Shown piece by piece: positions 1 to 7,353 of a stretch of DNA of 39,659 nucleotides. Position numbers and translations under genes: made by a program. Position 1 is the first letter of the stretch, and each line of letters opens with the position of its first letter. The notes under the pieces are model-generated. The model was not told the DNA's origin, made no database searches, and saw only the letters and a program-made list of their open reading frames with translations. The DNA is taken from the NCBI GenBank assembly GCA_014799595.1, contig JAAVHR010000008.1:28802-68460 (forward strand), in the 5' to 3' direction. Origin of the DNA: Clostridiales bacterium. GTDB taxonomy: Bacteria; Bacillota; Clostridia; Lachnospirales; Lachnospiraceae.

Positions 1-25
1 TTTCATACTCTTCTCTCTTTCTACA

Positions 26-55
26 TAACAGTTCAGCCAAGAGGGTGAACTGTTA
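26..55. repeat. 10-bp inverted repeat downstream of the response regulator
   Basis: Arms TAACAGTTCA and TGAACTGTTA are separated by 10 bases. It lies just past the stop codon of the response regulator, towards whatever gene lies left of the window (a histidine kinase is usual there). No T-tract follows on either strand, so an attenuator, operator or mRNA hairpin is as likely as a terminator. Confidence 0.5.
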
Positions 56-104
56 CCTTTCTACTACAATAAACCTCAATTATTCACGTCTTAACAAAAT
101 TCCT

Positions 105-752
105 TTATGCTTCCAATCGATATCCCATTTTCACAATCGTCTTAATTTCCTTTTCCCACTCTAATTTTTTTCGCAATTTCTGGATATGTACATCCACAGT
201 CTTTGTTTCTCCCTCATAATCATATCCCCATGCTAATTCCAACAATTTTTCTCTTGATAATGCTATATTTTTATTTAAAATCAATGTTTCCAATAAGTTA
301 TATTCTTGTGGGGTAAGAACAATCTCCTGTCCTCTTACCAAAACACTTCTTTTCTCTAGATTAACTCTTGTATTTCCTAATACGAAGACCTTTTCTGTCT
401 TTTCTTTTCTCCGTAATACTACTCCTATTCTGGCTATTAATTCCAGCATTTCAAAAGGCTTTACAATATAATCTTCTGCTCCTAATGATAAGCCTTGAAT
501 TTTATCTTCTAATTCACCTTTTGCTGTTACAAAAATAACAGGGGTATCTCCCAATTTAGATATCAAATCAAATCCCGAAATTTCTGGCAGCATGACATCT
601 AAAAGCACTAAATCATAGTTTGCATTTTCTATACTTTCCAATGCCTCTTTTCCTGTATAACATTGGGTACACACATGTCCTACTAATTTCAAATTTCTTT
701 TGATTAACTCACTAATATACCTATCATCTTCCACAACTAAAATATCTGCCAC
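105..752 (-). CDS. OmpR-family response regulator
   Basis: This is a two-component DNA-binding response regulator of 215 residues, the normal length for the OmpR/PhoB class. The receiver domain (about 1-115) shows the acidic pocket E8-D9-D10, phosphoacceptor D52 in LLDVMLP, T76 in FVTAKG and K98 in DYIVKPF. The winged-helix output domain (about 125-215) ends with TVDVHIQKLRKKL and MGYRLEA, the usual recognition helix and wing. The start is a GTG preceded by GGGAGGAAAAGACA. The partner histidine kinase is not visible and may lie left of the window. The regulon cannot be inferred. Confidence 0.93.
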   Translation of the reverse strand: MADILVVEDDRYISELIKRNLKLVGHVCTQCYTGKEALESIENANYDLVLLDVMLPEISGFDLISKLGDTPVIFVTAKGELEDKIQGLSLGAEDYIVKPFEMLELIARIGVVLRRKEKTEKVFVLGNTRVNLEKRSVLVRGQEIVLTPQEYNLLETLILNKNIALSREKLLELAWGYDYEGETKTVDVHIQKLRKKLEWEKEIKTIVKMGYRLEA

Positions 753-940
753 TGTCTTTTCCTCCCTGTCACATCATAAGTATACCAACCACTATCGTAT
801 CTTTTTAATAGTATAACAGAAAAAAGTAATAGAATTATAAAATTTCTATTGCTTTTTTACAACAAAAATCAATTTTGCCAGCCTATTCATAATACTTTTA
901 ATCCCTTCTTTCCCAAAAATAAAAAAAGGAGACAAATACT

Positions 941-1042
941 ATGTCTGCTTTCATGATACGCTTTTTTGCTACAAATATCAGTTCCAATGAGGATTCTACT
1001 GGCATCAATACAAGAGGAATAACCTTATTTATATTATCTTAA
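941..1042 (+). CDS. Possible 33-residue peptide
   Basis: A small plus-strand reading frame starts at an ATG preceded by AAAAAAGGAGACAAATACT, a strong Shine-Dalgarno. It begins MSAFMIRFF and ends TLFILS, followed by a bidirectional terminator at 1064-1097. It fills the 380-base gap between two minus-strand genes. I do not recognise the peptide. A short secreted or signalling peptide is possible, but nothing beyond the ribosome site and the terminator supports translation. Confidence 0.35.
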   Translation: MSAFMIRFFATNISSNEDSTGINTRGITLFILS

Positions 1043-1063
1043 ATAAATATCTAAAACAAAAAA

Positions 1064-1097
1064 TAGGTAAAGGCTCTTCTTCTTTGACCTTTACCCA
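1064..1097. terminator. Bidirectional terminator
   Basis: The stem GGTAAAGG (1066-1073) pairs with CCTTTACC (1088-1095) around a 14-base loop, with A-rich sequence before it and T-rich sequence after it on the plus strand. It can end both the small plus-strand transcript and the minus-strand transcript of the YcxB-like gene. Confidence 0.65.
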
Positions 1098-1128
1098 TTT
1101 TATTATGAACTGCTAAATACCTTTTCTA

Positions 1129-1677
1129 TCAAAATTCTCTCAAATCAAAAGGTTCTTCTTTTTTTATAGGTTGAATTGTTATATTCTCCTTTACTTTTGA
1201 AAGGATATTGTTCTTTTCTTCCTTATTTGCCTTTATAATTAACCACCTTTTATTCATCTCAATAAAGAGAAAATTTTTATATTCAATAATAAATTTTATT
1301 TCTGTATATAAAAAATCTGTCTGTTTGTATACCAATGTACTCTCATTGAATATAACAACAAATGGCTCTCCATATTTTTGTTTTACCACATTCTCAGGAT
1401 TCATTTTCTTTTCCAGCATATCCCCAAAAAATACTATAAAAATAACAATTACTCCAACAACTATATATAGCATCATCTCCAGCGAAAATTTTCCTTTTAA
1501 AATTCTTAATGCTATATTACATTCAAATAAAATAGTTGCTAATATAAGTAAACTATTCCATATCTTTATAAATCGTTTTCCCTTTCTCAACATAGGATTT
1601 TTATATTCCACTGATTTTGAAAACACCTTTTCTAGTTCAACCAAATCTGATTCCAAAAAATTTTGTTCTATTCTCAC
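1129..1677 (-). CDS. YcxB-like two-helix membrane protein
   Basis: This 182-residue protein starts at the GTG at 1675-1677, which is preceded by GGGGGG about 6 bases away; an upstream ATG in frame (1731) has no ribosome site. The layout is a soluble N-terminus, two adjacent transmembrane segments (roughly residues 40-85, around ILATILF and YIVVGVIVIFIVFF), then a C-terminal beta-rich domain with FNESTLVYKQ and FIIEYKNFLFIEMNKR. That order resembles the YcxB-like family, whose function is not established. It is AT-rich like its neighbours. The family call rests on recall of its pattern, not on a search. Confidence 0.5.
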   Translation of the reverse strand: MRIEQNFLESDLVELEKVFSKSVEYKNPMLRKGKRFIKIWNSLLILATILFECNIALRILKGKFSLEMMLYIVVGVIVIFIVFFGDMLEKKMNPENVVKQKYGEPFVVIFNESTLVYKQTDFLYTEIKFIIEYKNFLFIEMNKRWLIIKANKEEKNNILSKVKENITIQPIKKEEPFDLREF

Positions 1678-1785
1678 ATTACAGCCCCCCAATTTTTTCT
1701 TTAACTGTAAAAATATCATATAATCCAACAATTGTCAAATTGAACCTGTCTATTCATTTATGTAATACTGATACTGTAATGATAT

Positions 1786-1985
1786 TTAGGTAATAAGATT
1801 GTTAATTCCATCATTTAAATTTATGTTACCCAAACATTGAAAATTGACATCCTCCCTAAACTGTATGTTAAGCTCATCAGAGATGACTGCATCATCACAC
1901 ACAACCATATCACATACCATATTCACTATTAATGTCATAGTTCCATCTTCATTTTCTTTTAAATCAATGTTAAAAGCTTCCTCTC
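1786..1985 (-). pseudogene. Remnant of an unrecognised gene
   Basis: An open frame reads leftward to a TAA at 1786-1788 and contains acidic, coherent protein-like sequence (for example DLKENEDGT, VVCDDAVISDEL). No good start with a ribosome site is seen. The first in-frame ATG is at 1936-1938, and a stop lies just upstream of 1985 while a neighbouring frame continues. I read this as a 5'-truncated or frameshifted gene fragment. Chance is a real alternative. Confidence 0.3.
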
Positions 1986-2105
1986 ACTTCTTTTTTATTA
2001 ATTGTCTTATTCAAATAAGCATTTATTTGGAAGAAATTTAAAACAGAACCACACTTCCATTTTATTTCTAATGTACCAAAAATCTGGATTATTTGGATTT
2101 TCTCA

Positions 2106-2220
2106 GTCAAATATCCCACAGCAAGCTACGAGGCATGATCTAGCTTCTTTTTAGCAAGTTCGCCCCAAGGGGCGGGATATTTGACCCTCACGGCAGTTAC
2201 CAAATGCGAGCAAGCTCGCA
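2106..2220. repeat. Composite palindromic element, REP- or MITE-like
   Basis: GTCAAATATCCC at 2106-2117 is the exact inverse of GGGATATTTGAC at 2174-2185. Nested inside is CGCCCCAAGGGGCG (2161-2174), and another palindrome, TGCGAGCAAGCTCGCA, lies at 2205-2220. The segment is much more GC-rich than its surroundings and contains no gene. It looks like a dispersed intergenic repeat, possibly a non-autonomous element; only one copy is present in this window. Confidence 0.55.
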
Positions 2221-2353
2221 CTTGGCTCGTTGCTTCGCGGGAATAAAAAACATTCTGCCTCATATATGTAAACATAACTTCTTACCATTATATGTATATT
2301 GCAAAACTCGCTTATCCTTTGGAGAATTTATCATTTAACAAAACTATGCTTTA

Positions 2354-2794
2354 TCAGAAATCCTTAATATCCTCATCTTCTGCATCATTTGAAAGCATAC
2401 AAAACATATTTTTACTTTCTTTCATTCCACTTATTACATTGGACCATGATTCTTCACTTTCTTGACAACTTTGCAAATATGCTGTGCCTGCTTCTGACAT
2501 AACATAATCTATAAATTCTTTTGGCAAGGTTAATCCATATTTTTTTATATACTTCCAAGTATCCCTGTCCCAACAGTATTTAATCCCATCATAATACAAA
2601 TATGGTCCTAATAATGTACTATTTTCTTTAAAAGGATGCTTGTAAACTCCTGGACTCATAACATACGGTTTTGTTGTCTTGAGATACTTTATTACTTTTT
2701 CTGGTACCGAATAGCCTTCTTTAACATAATCATATATACTTTTTTCTCCACCACGTATTTCTTTATATGGTGTCAGGCATATATATTTTTCCAT
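2354..2794 (-). CDS. Hypothetical protein, 146 residues
   Basis: A soluble, acidic protein of unknown family with a good ribosome site (GGAGGAATTAAT before the ATG). Aromatic and glycine-rich stretches such as LLGPYLYYDGIKYCWDRDTW, and a predicted helical C-terminus ending DAEDEDIKDF, give it the look of the small immunity-type proteins that accompany polymorphic toxins. That is only an impression from composition and context, and no toxin gene is next to it. Confidence 0.6.
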   Translation of the reverse strand: MEKYICLTPYKEIRGGEKSIYDYVKEGYSVPEKVIKYLKTTKPYVMSPGVYKHPFKENSTLLGPYLYYDGIKYCWDRDTWKYIKKYGLTLPKEFIDYVMSEAGTAYLQSCQESEESWSNVISGMKESKNMFCMLSNDAEDEDIKDF

Positions 2795-2998
2795 ATTAAT
2801 TCCTCCAATATATCATTCTGTATTATTCTGTTACATAACTTTTTATTTTTCTTCGCATTATACTCCAGTGAAGGTAATATAAATCCATGTCAGAAGTAAT
2901 AAGGTCTCCATGATAACAAGTAATTGATTTGAAGAAAGTAAACTTTGTCTATACCAATCATATTGCATAACTTTTTTAGTTTCTTCTACTTTATAATG

Positions 2999-3439
2999 TT
3001 ACTTTGCCTTTACACTTGTACAAATTACAAAAGTTTTTCCATACCAGTCATATATCAAAACATCTTTTGATATTTTTTGTCCCTTTCTACCTATCAAAAC
3101 ATCACTATACACGAAATGATTTGCATCAGTTTCCTTTTTTGGTAATATTTTTAGGTAATATGCAGTTTCATACATTGCATGTCCAAATCGATTAAAAGTA
3201 GTTTCTACTTCAATTTCCATTAATGCCTCTACCGTTCCGAAATAACATCTCCCATTCTTTTGAATTTCTTTTACTTTCTTTCGTTTTAATACTATAGACA
3301 AGGCAGTACTAACGAAACAAAATAAATAACAAAATCCCAATATGGTTGTTGTATACATTCCAAATTCGTCACTTTCCTTGCCCACATACAATTGTACCAC
3401 CATTAAATTTAATATATGAAAATAGAAATATATATACAA
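2999..3439 (-). CDS. Hypothetical membrane protein
   Basis: The N-terminal third is hydrophobic (HILNLMVVQLYV, then TTTILGFCYLFCFVSTALSIVL), followed by a basic KRKKVKE and a soluble beta-rich domain of about 85 residues. The start is uncertain: the 5' end of the frame is a TTG with no clear ribosome site, and an internal ATG (MYTTTILG, residue 28) is an alternative. The single-anchor-plus-beta-domain layout recalls DUF3592-type proteins, but I cannot confirm it. Confidence 0.5.
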   Translation of the reverse strand: MYIYFYFHILNLMVVQLYVGKESDEFGMYTTTILGFCYLFCFVSTALSIVLKRKKVKEIQKNGRCYFGTVEALMEIEVETTFNRFGHAMYETAYYLKILPKKETDANHFVYSDVLIGRKGQKISKDVLIYDWYGKTFVICTSVKAK

Positions 3440-3534
3440 TTTAAACTTGTATTTCTATAATAATACATAAATATTCCCCTTTTCTCCCACAAAGGGTGTT
3501 GCATAATTGAGGTTTATAGTTACACTTTTAACCT

Positions 3535-4020
3535 TTATTTGAAATATTTATCAAAGAACTTATATAAAACAATACATAATCCCATAGGCAAACCAAATAA
3601 TACACCACCAATCAATACTCCGATTATCAATTGTGGTACAGAAAAGCAATCTGACAAAATATAATATCTTAATCCCAAAACAGAATTAACAACAAAAAAT
3701 GTTCCACTGATCAAACCAGGAGATACTTTTTTGTCTTTGACTGTATAGAAAAAATGGTCCCCAAAATTTATGATTCCCCATATAAGTATCGCCACTCCAA
3801 AGCATATGAGCTTATTGTTAAATACATATAAAAATACGAATATAAGAAGCATTGGATAGTAGATAAATAAATTGTTTGCCATCCAATGTCCATGTGTCAT
3901 ATGATAAGGCAGCCATTTATGTTCATACATCCATTTAGGAAAATCCCCAACAGCTTCCTCAAATAAGTGGAATGGTAAATAAATTACCAAATTTAAAAAA
4001 ATAAAATTCATCATACTCAT
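3535..4020 (-). CDS. HXXEE-domain membrane protein
   Basis: A 161-residue polytopic membrane protein with the motif H18-L-F-E21-E22 in the first helix, the signature of the HXXEE family of unknown function. About four further hydrophobic segments are visible (for example NNLFIYYPMLLIFVFLYVF and VLIGGVLFGLPMGLCIVLY), and a second histidine-rich patch lies at YHMTHGHW. It overlaps the PadR gene upstream by 4 bases (ATGA), so the two are translationally coupled and the membrane protein is probably the regulator's target. A substrate cannot be named. Confidence 0.75.
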   Translation of the reverse strand: MSMMNFIFLNLVIYLPFHLFEEAVGDFPKWMYEHKWLPYHMTHGHWMANNLFIYYPMLLIFVFLYVFNNKLICFGVAILIWGIINFGDHFFYTVKDKKVSPGLISGTFFVVNSVLGLRYYILSDCFSVPQLIIGVLIGGVLFGLPMGLCIVLYKFFDKYFK

Positions 4021-4553
4021 TTTCCTACCTTTACCTTCTCATATTCTTTTTCAAAGTTTTCTTCCCATTTTTCCAGTGTTTCTAAAAGCAAAAATTGTTG
4101 TTCTAAAATAGTTCGCCCAAATAATGGAATGTCTTTATGCTTAGGCAGTTGTTCCATAATTTGCATTTTGGTATTTTGAATACTGTTTTTAATATTTGCA
4201 ATACATTCATTCGCAAAATCTTCGTCAACCAATGCCATATTCACAATAACTGCATTAAAATCCAAAAAAACTCTAGTTTCCGCTAATGAAAATTTGGTCA
4301 TCAATTCTTTAAAGATTTCTTTTCCCGTTGACGTTATTGTATACAATGTTTTTTCAGGCATATTGCCGTTCTTAGTAGTTTCGCTAACAACATACCCTTT
4401 TGCTTCATATTGAACCACTTTTTTGTAAACAGTAAATGAACCAATTTTAATCCACCTAGACAAGTTTCTAGCTTCAATTTGCTTTTGTAAATCATACGCA
4501 CTTTTAGGACTTTGACATAATGAACCTAAAATAATTAAATCAATTGTAGACAT
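4017..4553 (-). CDS. PadR-family transcriptional regulator
   Basis: The N-terminal winged helix (about 1-85) has the PadR pattern: IDLIILGSLCQSPKSAYDL, then a wing around EKTLYTITSTGKEIF. It is followed by a helical dimerisation region (about 90-178), giving the normal length of about 180 residues. PadR proteins usually repress their own operon and are often lifted by small compounds. The gene is first in a two-gene operon with the HXXEE membrane protein and has a clear promoter with a palindrome over its -10 region. Confidence 0.85.
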   Translation of the reverse strand: MSTIDLIILGSLCQSPKSAYDLQKQIEARNLSRWIKIGSFTVYKKVVQYEAKGYVVSETTKNGNMPEKTLYTITSTGKEIFKELMTKFSLAETRVFLDFNAVIVNMALVDEDFANECIANIKNSIQNTKMQIMEQLPKHKDIPLFGRTILEQQFLLLETLEKWEENFEKEYEKVKVGK

Positions 4554-4570
4554 AATTCACCTCCTTAGTT

Positions 4571-4600
4571 GTATTATGCAGTACTTTAGAAATTTGTCAA
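4571..4600 (-). promoter_or_regulatory. Promoter of the padR operon
   Basis: Read on the minus strand there is TTGACA (4600-4595), 18 bases, then TAATAC (4576-4571). The imperfect palindrome GTACTGCATAATAC covers the -10 box and is a plausible autorepressor site. The ribosome site AAGGAGGTG follows before the ATG at 4553. Confidence 0.7.
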
Positions 4601-4631
4601 GTTATATTAAAGCCTATAAAATGAAAACGAA

Positions 4632-5084
4632 TTATAAAATAATATTTTTCACTTTTTTGAAAAATATAAAAAATGAGAGGGATTCCCAAAAGTATCTTGC
4701 GTAATCGCAACAGAATAAGTCTTCTACCGTATAATTCTGACATTCTCTTAACTGCTCATCTGAATTTTCATAATCTGATACACTCGGTGTGCCATTATTA
4801 TAAAGGTTAAATGCCATTCTGATTATTTTTGCACTTCCGCTGGTAATCCAGCCTTCATGCAGGCATTTAGTTTTTACACATCCTGTCTTAAAATCATAAA
4901 TTGAACTGACATGTTTTCTTGTATCTTCATCAATTCCAAGGCAGTAAACCAATGCTTTATGATATACGTCCTGATATCTGCATTGTGTTAAATACTCTAA
5001 ATAAAATTTCTCGTGTTCATTGTTCTTAAAAGTTACTGTGTGAGTTTTGTTCTCAATCTTTGCACTTATCGCTGTGTTTGTCAT
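4632..5084 (-). CDS. DUF6075 family protein
   Basis: A 150-residue protein starting at the ATG at 5084, which is preceded by AAAGGAGGTC; the longer frame from 5123 lacks a ribosome site. The conserved core is recognisable: FYLEYLTQCRYQDVYHKALVYCLG, FKTGCVKTKCLHEGW, and YTVEDLFCCDYARYFW near the C-terminus. In the relatives I recall, the ending after YFW is short and conserved. Here it becomes a hydrophobic, lysine-rich tail (SLSFFIFFKKVKNII), which may mark a recombination junction. Function is unknown; the family is common on clostridial mobile elements. Confidence 0.7.
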   Translation of the reverse strand: MTNTAISAKIENKTHTVTFKNNEHEKFYLEYLTQCRYQDVYHKALVYCLGIDEDTRKHVSSIYDFKTGCVKTKCLHEGWITSGSAKIIRMAFNLYNNGTPSVSDYENSDEQLRECQNYTVEDLFCCDYARYFWESLSFFIFFKKVKNIIL

Positions 5085-5144
5085 TGTTATGACCTCCTTT
5101 TTTAATTGAATTAAAAAGAACATTCCTTATGGAATGCCCTAATA

Positions 5145-5180
5145 TAAAAAATAGGGACACTCTTATTTAAGTATCCCTAT
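5145..5180 (-). terminator. Rho-independent terminator
   Basis: On the minus strand the stem ATAGGGATAC / GTGTCCCTAT is followed by TTTTTTATATT. It lies just downstream of the 73-residue protein gene at 5205-5426 and separates it from the DUF6075 gene. Confidence 0.75.
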
Positions 5181-5204
5181 AATCTATCAATATTTGATAG
5201 TCCT

Positions 5205-5426
5205 CTATTCACTTTCATCTTCAGGATTTTTTGTGTTCCCACTATCGAGGTCTAACGCCACAACTACAGTTACTTTTCTCACAAGTTCTTTTTCCTTATG
5301 ATTTTCACCAATGTAATTGAAACTAAAAAACTCTACAAAGTGCGTAAATTCAAGGATTTCTACATATCCTTTCTTTGTAGCAACACCACAGTCTCCACAT
5401 GCACTGTCTGTAATATATTCTTTCAT
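5205..5426 (-). CDS. Hypothetical protein, 73 residues
   Basis: A small acidic protein beginning MKEYITDSACGDCG and ending GNTKNPEDESE. The CGDCG could bind a metal, but there is no second cysteine pair. The ribosome site is weak. It is followed by a good terminator and preceded by a 200-base AT-rich gap, so it is its own unit near the prophage border. I do not recognise the family. Confidence 0.5.
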   Translation of the reverse strand: MKEYITDSACGDCGVATKKGYVEILEFTHFVEFFSFNYIGENHKEKELVRKVTVVVALDLDSGNTKNPEDESE

Positions 5427-5545
5427 TTTTATATTTTACAGTATTTTCTTGTACTTTACAATAGCTCTAAATTAGCTTTAGAAAAACACTTTCAAGTATT
5501 TTTTGTTATTTTTTATCATTTGTTTTTATTTTTTATAAATTATAT

Positions 5546-5577
5546 AAGGAGGACATTAGGAGGTCAATGTCCTCCTT
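5546..5577. terminator. Strong 12-bp hairpin after the lysis genes
   Basis: AAGGAGGACATT (5546-5557) pairs perfectly with AATGTCCTCCTT (5566-5577) around an 8-base loop, within very T-rich plus-strand sequence. It closes the late transcript after the endolysin. The T-run after the stem is broken, so efficiency is uncertain. Confidence 0.6.
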
Positions 5578-5626
5578 ATTTGTTACTAAAATGCCTTTGC
5601 AATTATTTTAGCAATCTTCTCTTATT

Positions 5627-5642
5627 GTTGCACCAGTGCAAC
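5627..5642. repeat. Palindrome GTTGCACCAGTGCAAC, copy 1 of 3
   Basis: A 16-base near-perfect palindrome touching the endolysin stop codon. Exact reverse-complement and perfect versions occur at 19937-19952 and 28913-28928. As RNA it can form a 6-bp stem with a 4-base loop; as DNA it could be a dimer-binding site. Confidence 0.7.
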
Positions 5643-6305
5643 TCAGGCAATTAATACTTTTATTGCATTCTTACCTAACTTACCATTTTCTTTCCATCCA
5701 CACTTTTTACGGAACTTGTTGACTGCTGCCGTAGTCTTTGCTCCCCAAATACCATCAATTGTTAAACTATAACCTTTTGCCTTCAGATGGAATTGGATCA
5801 TCTTTGTGACCCACTTTGTGGTGTTGGATGCTGAGTAGGTTGTCCCTCTGCACCCCTTTACCTGGAAGTGCGGGCTGTCTGGGGATGTTTTCCAGTTTGC
5901 TCCAGGCTCAAAACCGTATTTCTCCATGATACTGATTATCTGCTTAGTTTCTTTGTCTTGGCTGTTCCAGATAGCTGTCATTTTCCCATTTACTTTTCTT
6001 TGTGGAATAACATCCACTGCACAGCCCTGAATATGTATAGAGTTCAATGTCCATGTTACTTTGCTGGCTGTTGGGTTAGCGTACTTTTTCGCATAACTTG
6101 CTGGTACACCTGCCTTGTTTGCTTCTGCTGCTGTTCTTCCCTGGCAATATAAGTAGTACTGTCTTTCTTTACTTCTTAAGGTTTCAACAACTAATGGATT
6201 TATCCCTTTTGCCTTGATTTCTTTTAATGCTCTATTGAGCTGCACTTGTACTAATACATTTAAGTGTTTAATCTCTCTGTCTTGTGTTGTTACTGTATTT
6301 GCCAT
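5643..6305 (-). CDS. Endolysin: M15-type peptidoglycan peptidase with binding domain
   Basis: A 220-residue cell-wall hydrolase. The N-terminal domain (about 1-150) belongs to the M15 (VanY / L-alanyl-D-glutamate peptidase) zinc peptidases: the ligand motif SxHxxGxAxD is present as S89-H91-G94-A96-D98, and the last histidine is H146 in DSPHFQ. A peptidoglycan-binding-1 domain (about 163-215, with GYSLTIDGIWGAKTTAAVNKFR) follows. There is no signal peptide, so release through the holin encoded immediately upstream (2-base gap) is expected. It is the last gene of the late operon. Confidence 0.9.
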   Translation of the reverse strand: MANTVTTQDREIKHLNVLVQVQLNRALKEIKAKGINPLVVETLRSKERQYYLYCQGRTAAEANKAGVPASYAKKYANPTASKVTWTLNSIHIQGCAVDVIPQRKVNGKMTAIWNSQDKETKQIISIMEKYGFEPGANWKTSPDSPHFQVKGCRGTTYSASNTTKWVTKMIQFHLKAKGYSLTIDGIWGAKTTAAVNKFRKKCGWKENGKLGKNAIKVLIA

Positions 6306-6307
6306 AA

Positions 6308-6742
6308 TTATTCCTCCTCATATTCAACTAATTCATCTGTGTATTTGTTCATGAATTTCCTGACTGCCAGCCAGATTTTCTTTACTGGCAATCCACAAAG
6401 TGTCATGTTCTTCAGAATACTAACTATTTCATAACAGATATAAAGTATCCCAAAAAACTCTGCTGTTCCTACATGTTGCAATGAAATATAGTTCCTGATT
6501 TGTTCTGGAACAAATCCTATTAGATTTAGATTCATGATTCTGTCCACAAGCACTAACGCAATGACACTGATCAACATGCCAACTTTACGGATGGCTCCGT
6601 TGATACCAAAGTTAGAATTGAATCGTTTTTCTTTCACTGCCCGCAAGAATCCAAAAATTGTGTCTATAACGACACATAATATTACTAATTTAATAACATT
6701 GTTTTGCTGTACTGCCCCCAGCACATTTACTAATTTTGTCAT
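6308..6742 (-). CDS. Phage holin, TcdE/phi-LC3-type (holin 4 class)
   Basis: A 144-residue membrane protein with about three hydrophobic segments (VIKLVILCVVIDTIFGFL, KVGMLISVIALVLVDRIMNL, FFGILYICYEIVSIL) and a charged C-terminus ending DELVEYEEE. The pattern KEKRFNSNFGINGAIRKVGML after helix 1 is typical of the toxin-secretion/phage-lysis holin family. It lies directly upstream of the endolysin, as in a standard lysis cassette. It would time lysis by making membrane lesions for endolysin exit. Confidence 0.88.
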   Translation of the reverse strand: MTKLVNVLGAVQQNNVIKLVILCVVIDTIFGFLRAVKEKRFNSNFGINGAIRKVGMLISVIALVLVDRIMNLNLIGFVPEQIRNYISLQHVGTAEFFGILYICYEIVSILKNMTLCGLPVKKIWLAVRKFMNKYTDELVEYEEE

Positions 6743-6799
6743 AAAAATTCCTCCATTCTAAAAGGAGCCTTGCACCTTACAAAGCCCCTTTTACCTTCT

Positions 6800-7258
6800 C
6801 TATTCTACAATTACCCAATCTTCTGCCAATACATCTGTTTGACTTGCTAACCATGGAACTACATTACCTTGTGCAGTCTTCATAGCAATATATGCCCCAT
6901 AAGGTACTTTTCCATCATCTGTAGCACATTCTCTTCCAATCTCTGTGCATGGTGCGTATGAAGCAGCAGGGACATGGTATAAAAACATCTCTTTCCCGTT
7001 CCAGCCCTCACGAGCAACTTTAAATCCTTTTTTCAACAGTTCTACTGCAATACCAAATGTCATGCCATCACACATTTTGAATGTTTCTTCAAAGTGTTTT
7101 TTAGGAAGCCAATTTTCATGTCCATCCGAATACTTTACCAGATAACCTTCATCCGCTGGATTCTCATTTTCTGGTATCTTCCAGCCCCTGTAGTCGTTAT
7201 AATCTCCTCTGTTCATTTCTCTTGCTTCAATAAATTTTGTTCCTACATAATTCTTCAT
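6800..7258 (-). CDS. Tad2-like anti-Thoeris protein (DUF2829) with an extra N-terminal domain
   Basis: Residues about 66-152 match the DUF2829/Tad2 family: they open MTFGIAVELLKKGFKVAREG and close with WLASQTDVLAEDWVIVE. Tad2 proteins are known to bind and sequester the cyclic ADP-ribose signal made by Thoeris ThsB, blocking the defence. Residues 1-60 (KNYVGTKFIEA, NENPADEGYLVKY) form a separate small domain common in phage proteins. The gene lies between the tail operon and the holin, right after a terminator, where phages often carry accessory genes. Anti-Thoeris activity is inferred from the family. Confidence 0.8.
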   Translation of the reverse strand: MKNYVGTKFIEAREMNRGDYNDYRGWKIPENENPADEGYLVKYSDGHENWLPKKHFEETFKMCDGMTFGIAVELLKKGFKVAREGWNGKEMFLYHVPAASYAPCTEIGRECATDDGKVPYGAYIAMKTAQGNVVPWLASQTDVLAEDWVIVE

Positions 7259-7289
7259 AAATCATCCTTCTTTCTTATTTTTTTTGTAT

Positions 7290-7314
7290 CAAAAAAGACA
7301 CCCAATTGAGTGCC
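7290..7314 (-). terminator. Terminator t1, nearly duplicated at 19897-19920
   Basis: On the minus strand GGCACTC-AATT-GGGTGTC is followed by TTTTTTGATAC. It starts directly after the CRISPR-repeat-like copy A. The hairpin and roughly 10 flanking bases on each side recur almost unchanged at 19897-19920. Confidence 0.8.
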
Positions 7315-7350
7315 TTTTATACCTAATTTGAAATAACACAGCTCTAAAAC
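7315..7350 (-). repeat. CRISPR-repeat-like element, copy A
   Basis: On the minus strand this 36-base segment begins GTTTTAGAGCTGTGTTATTT and ends in ATAAAA. That is the pattern of type II-A CRISPR repeats (start GTTTTAGAGC). It is solitary, three bases after the stop codon of the BspA-repeat tail gene, and runs directly into terminator t1, so the tail mRNA would end in repeat plus hairpin. Its first 20 bases match copy B at 19 of 20 positions. Confidence 0.7.
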
Positions 7351-7353
7351 TTC

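Noticed and set aside
1208-1723. Plus-strand frame of 171 residues
   Set aside because: It mirrors the YcxB-like gene on the other strand, has low-complexity Ile/Phe/Ser-rich composition and no ribosome site.
6742-6800. Hairpin AAAAGG / CCTTTT between holin and Tad2 genes
   Set aside because: The stem is short and interrupted and no T-run follows, so I do not call it a terminator.
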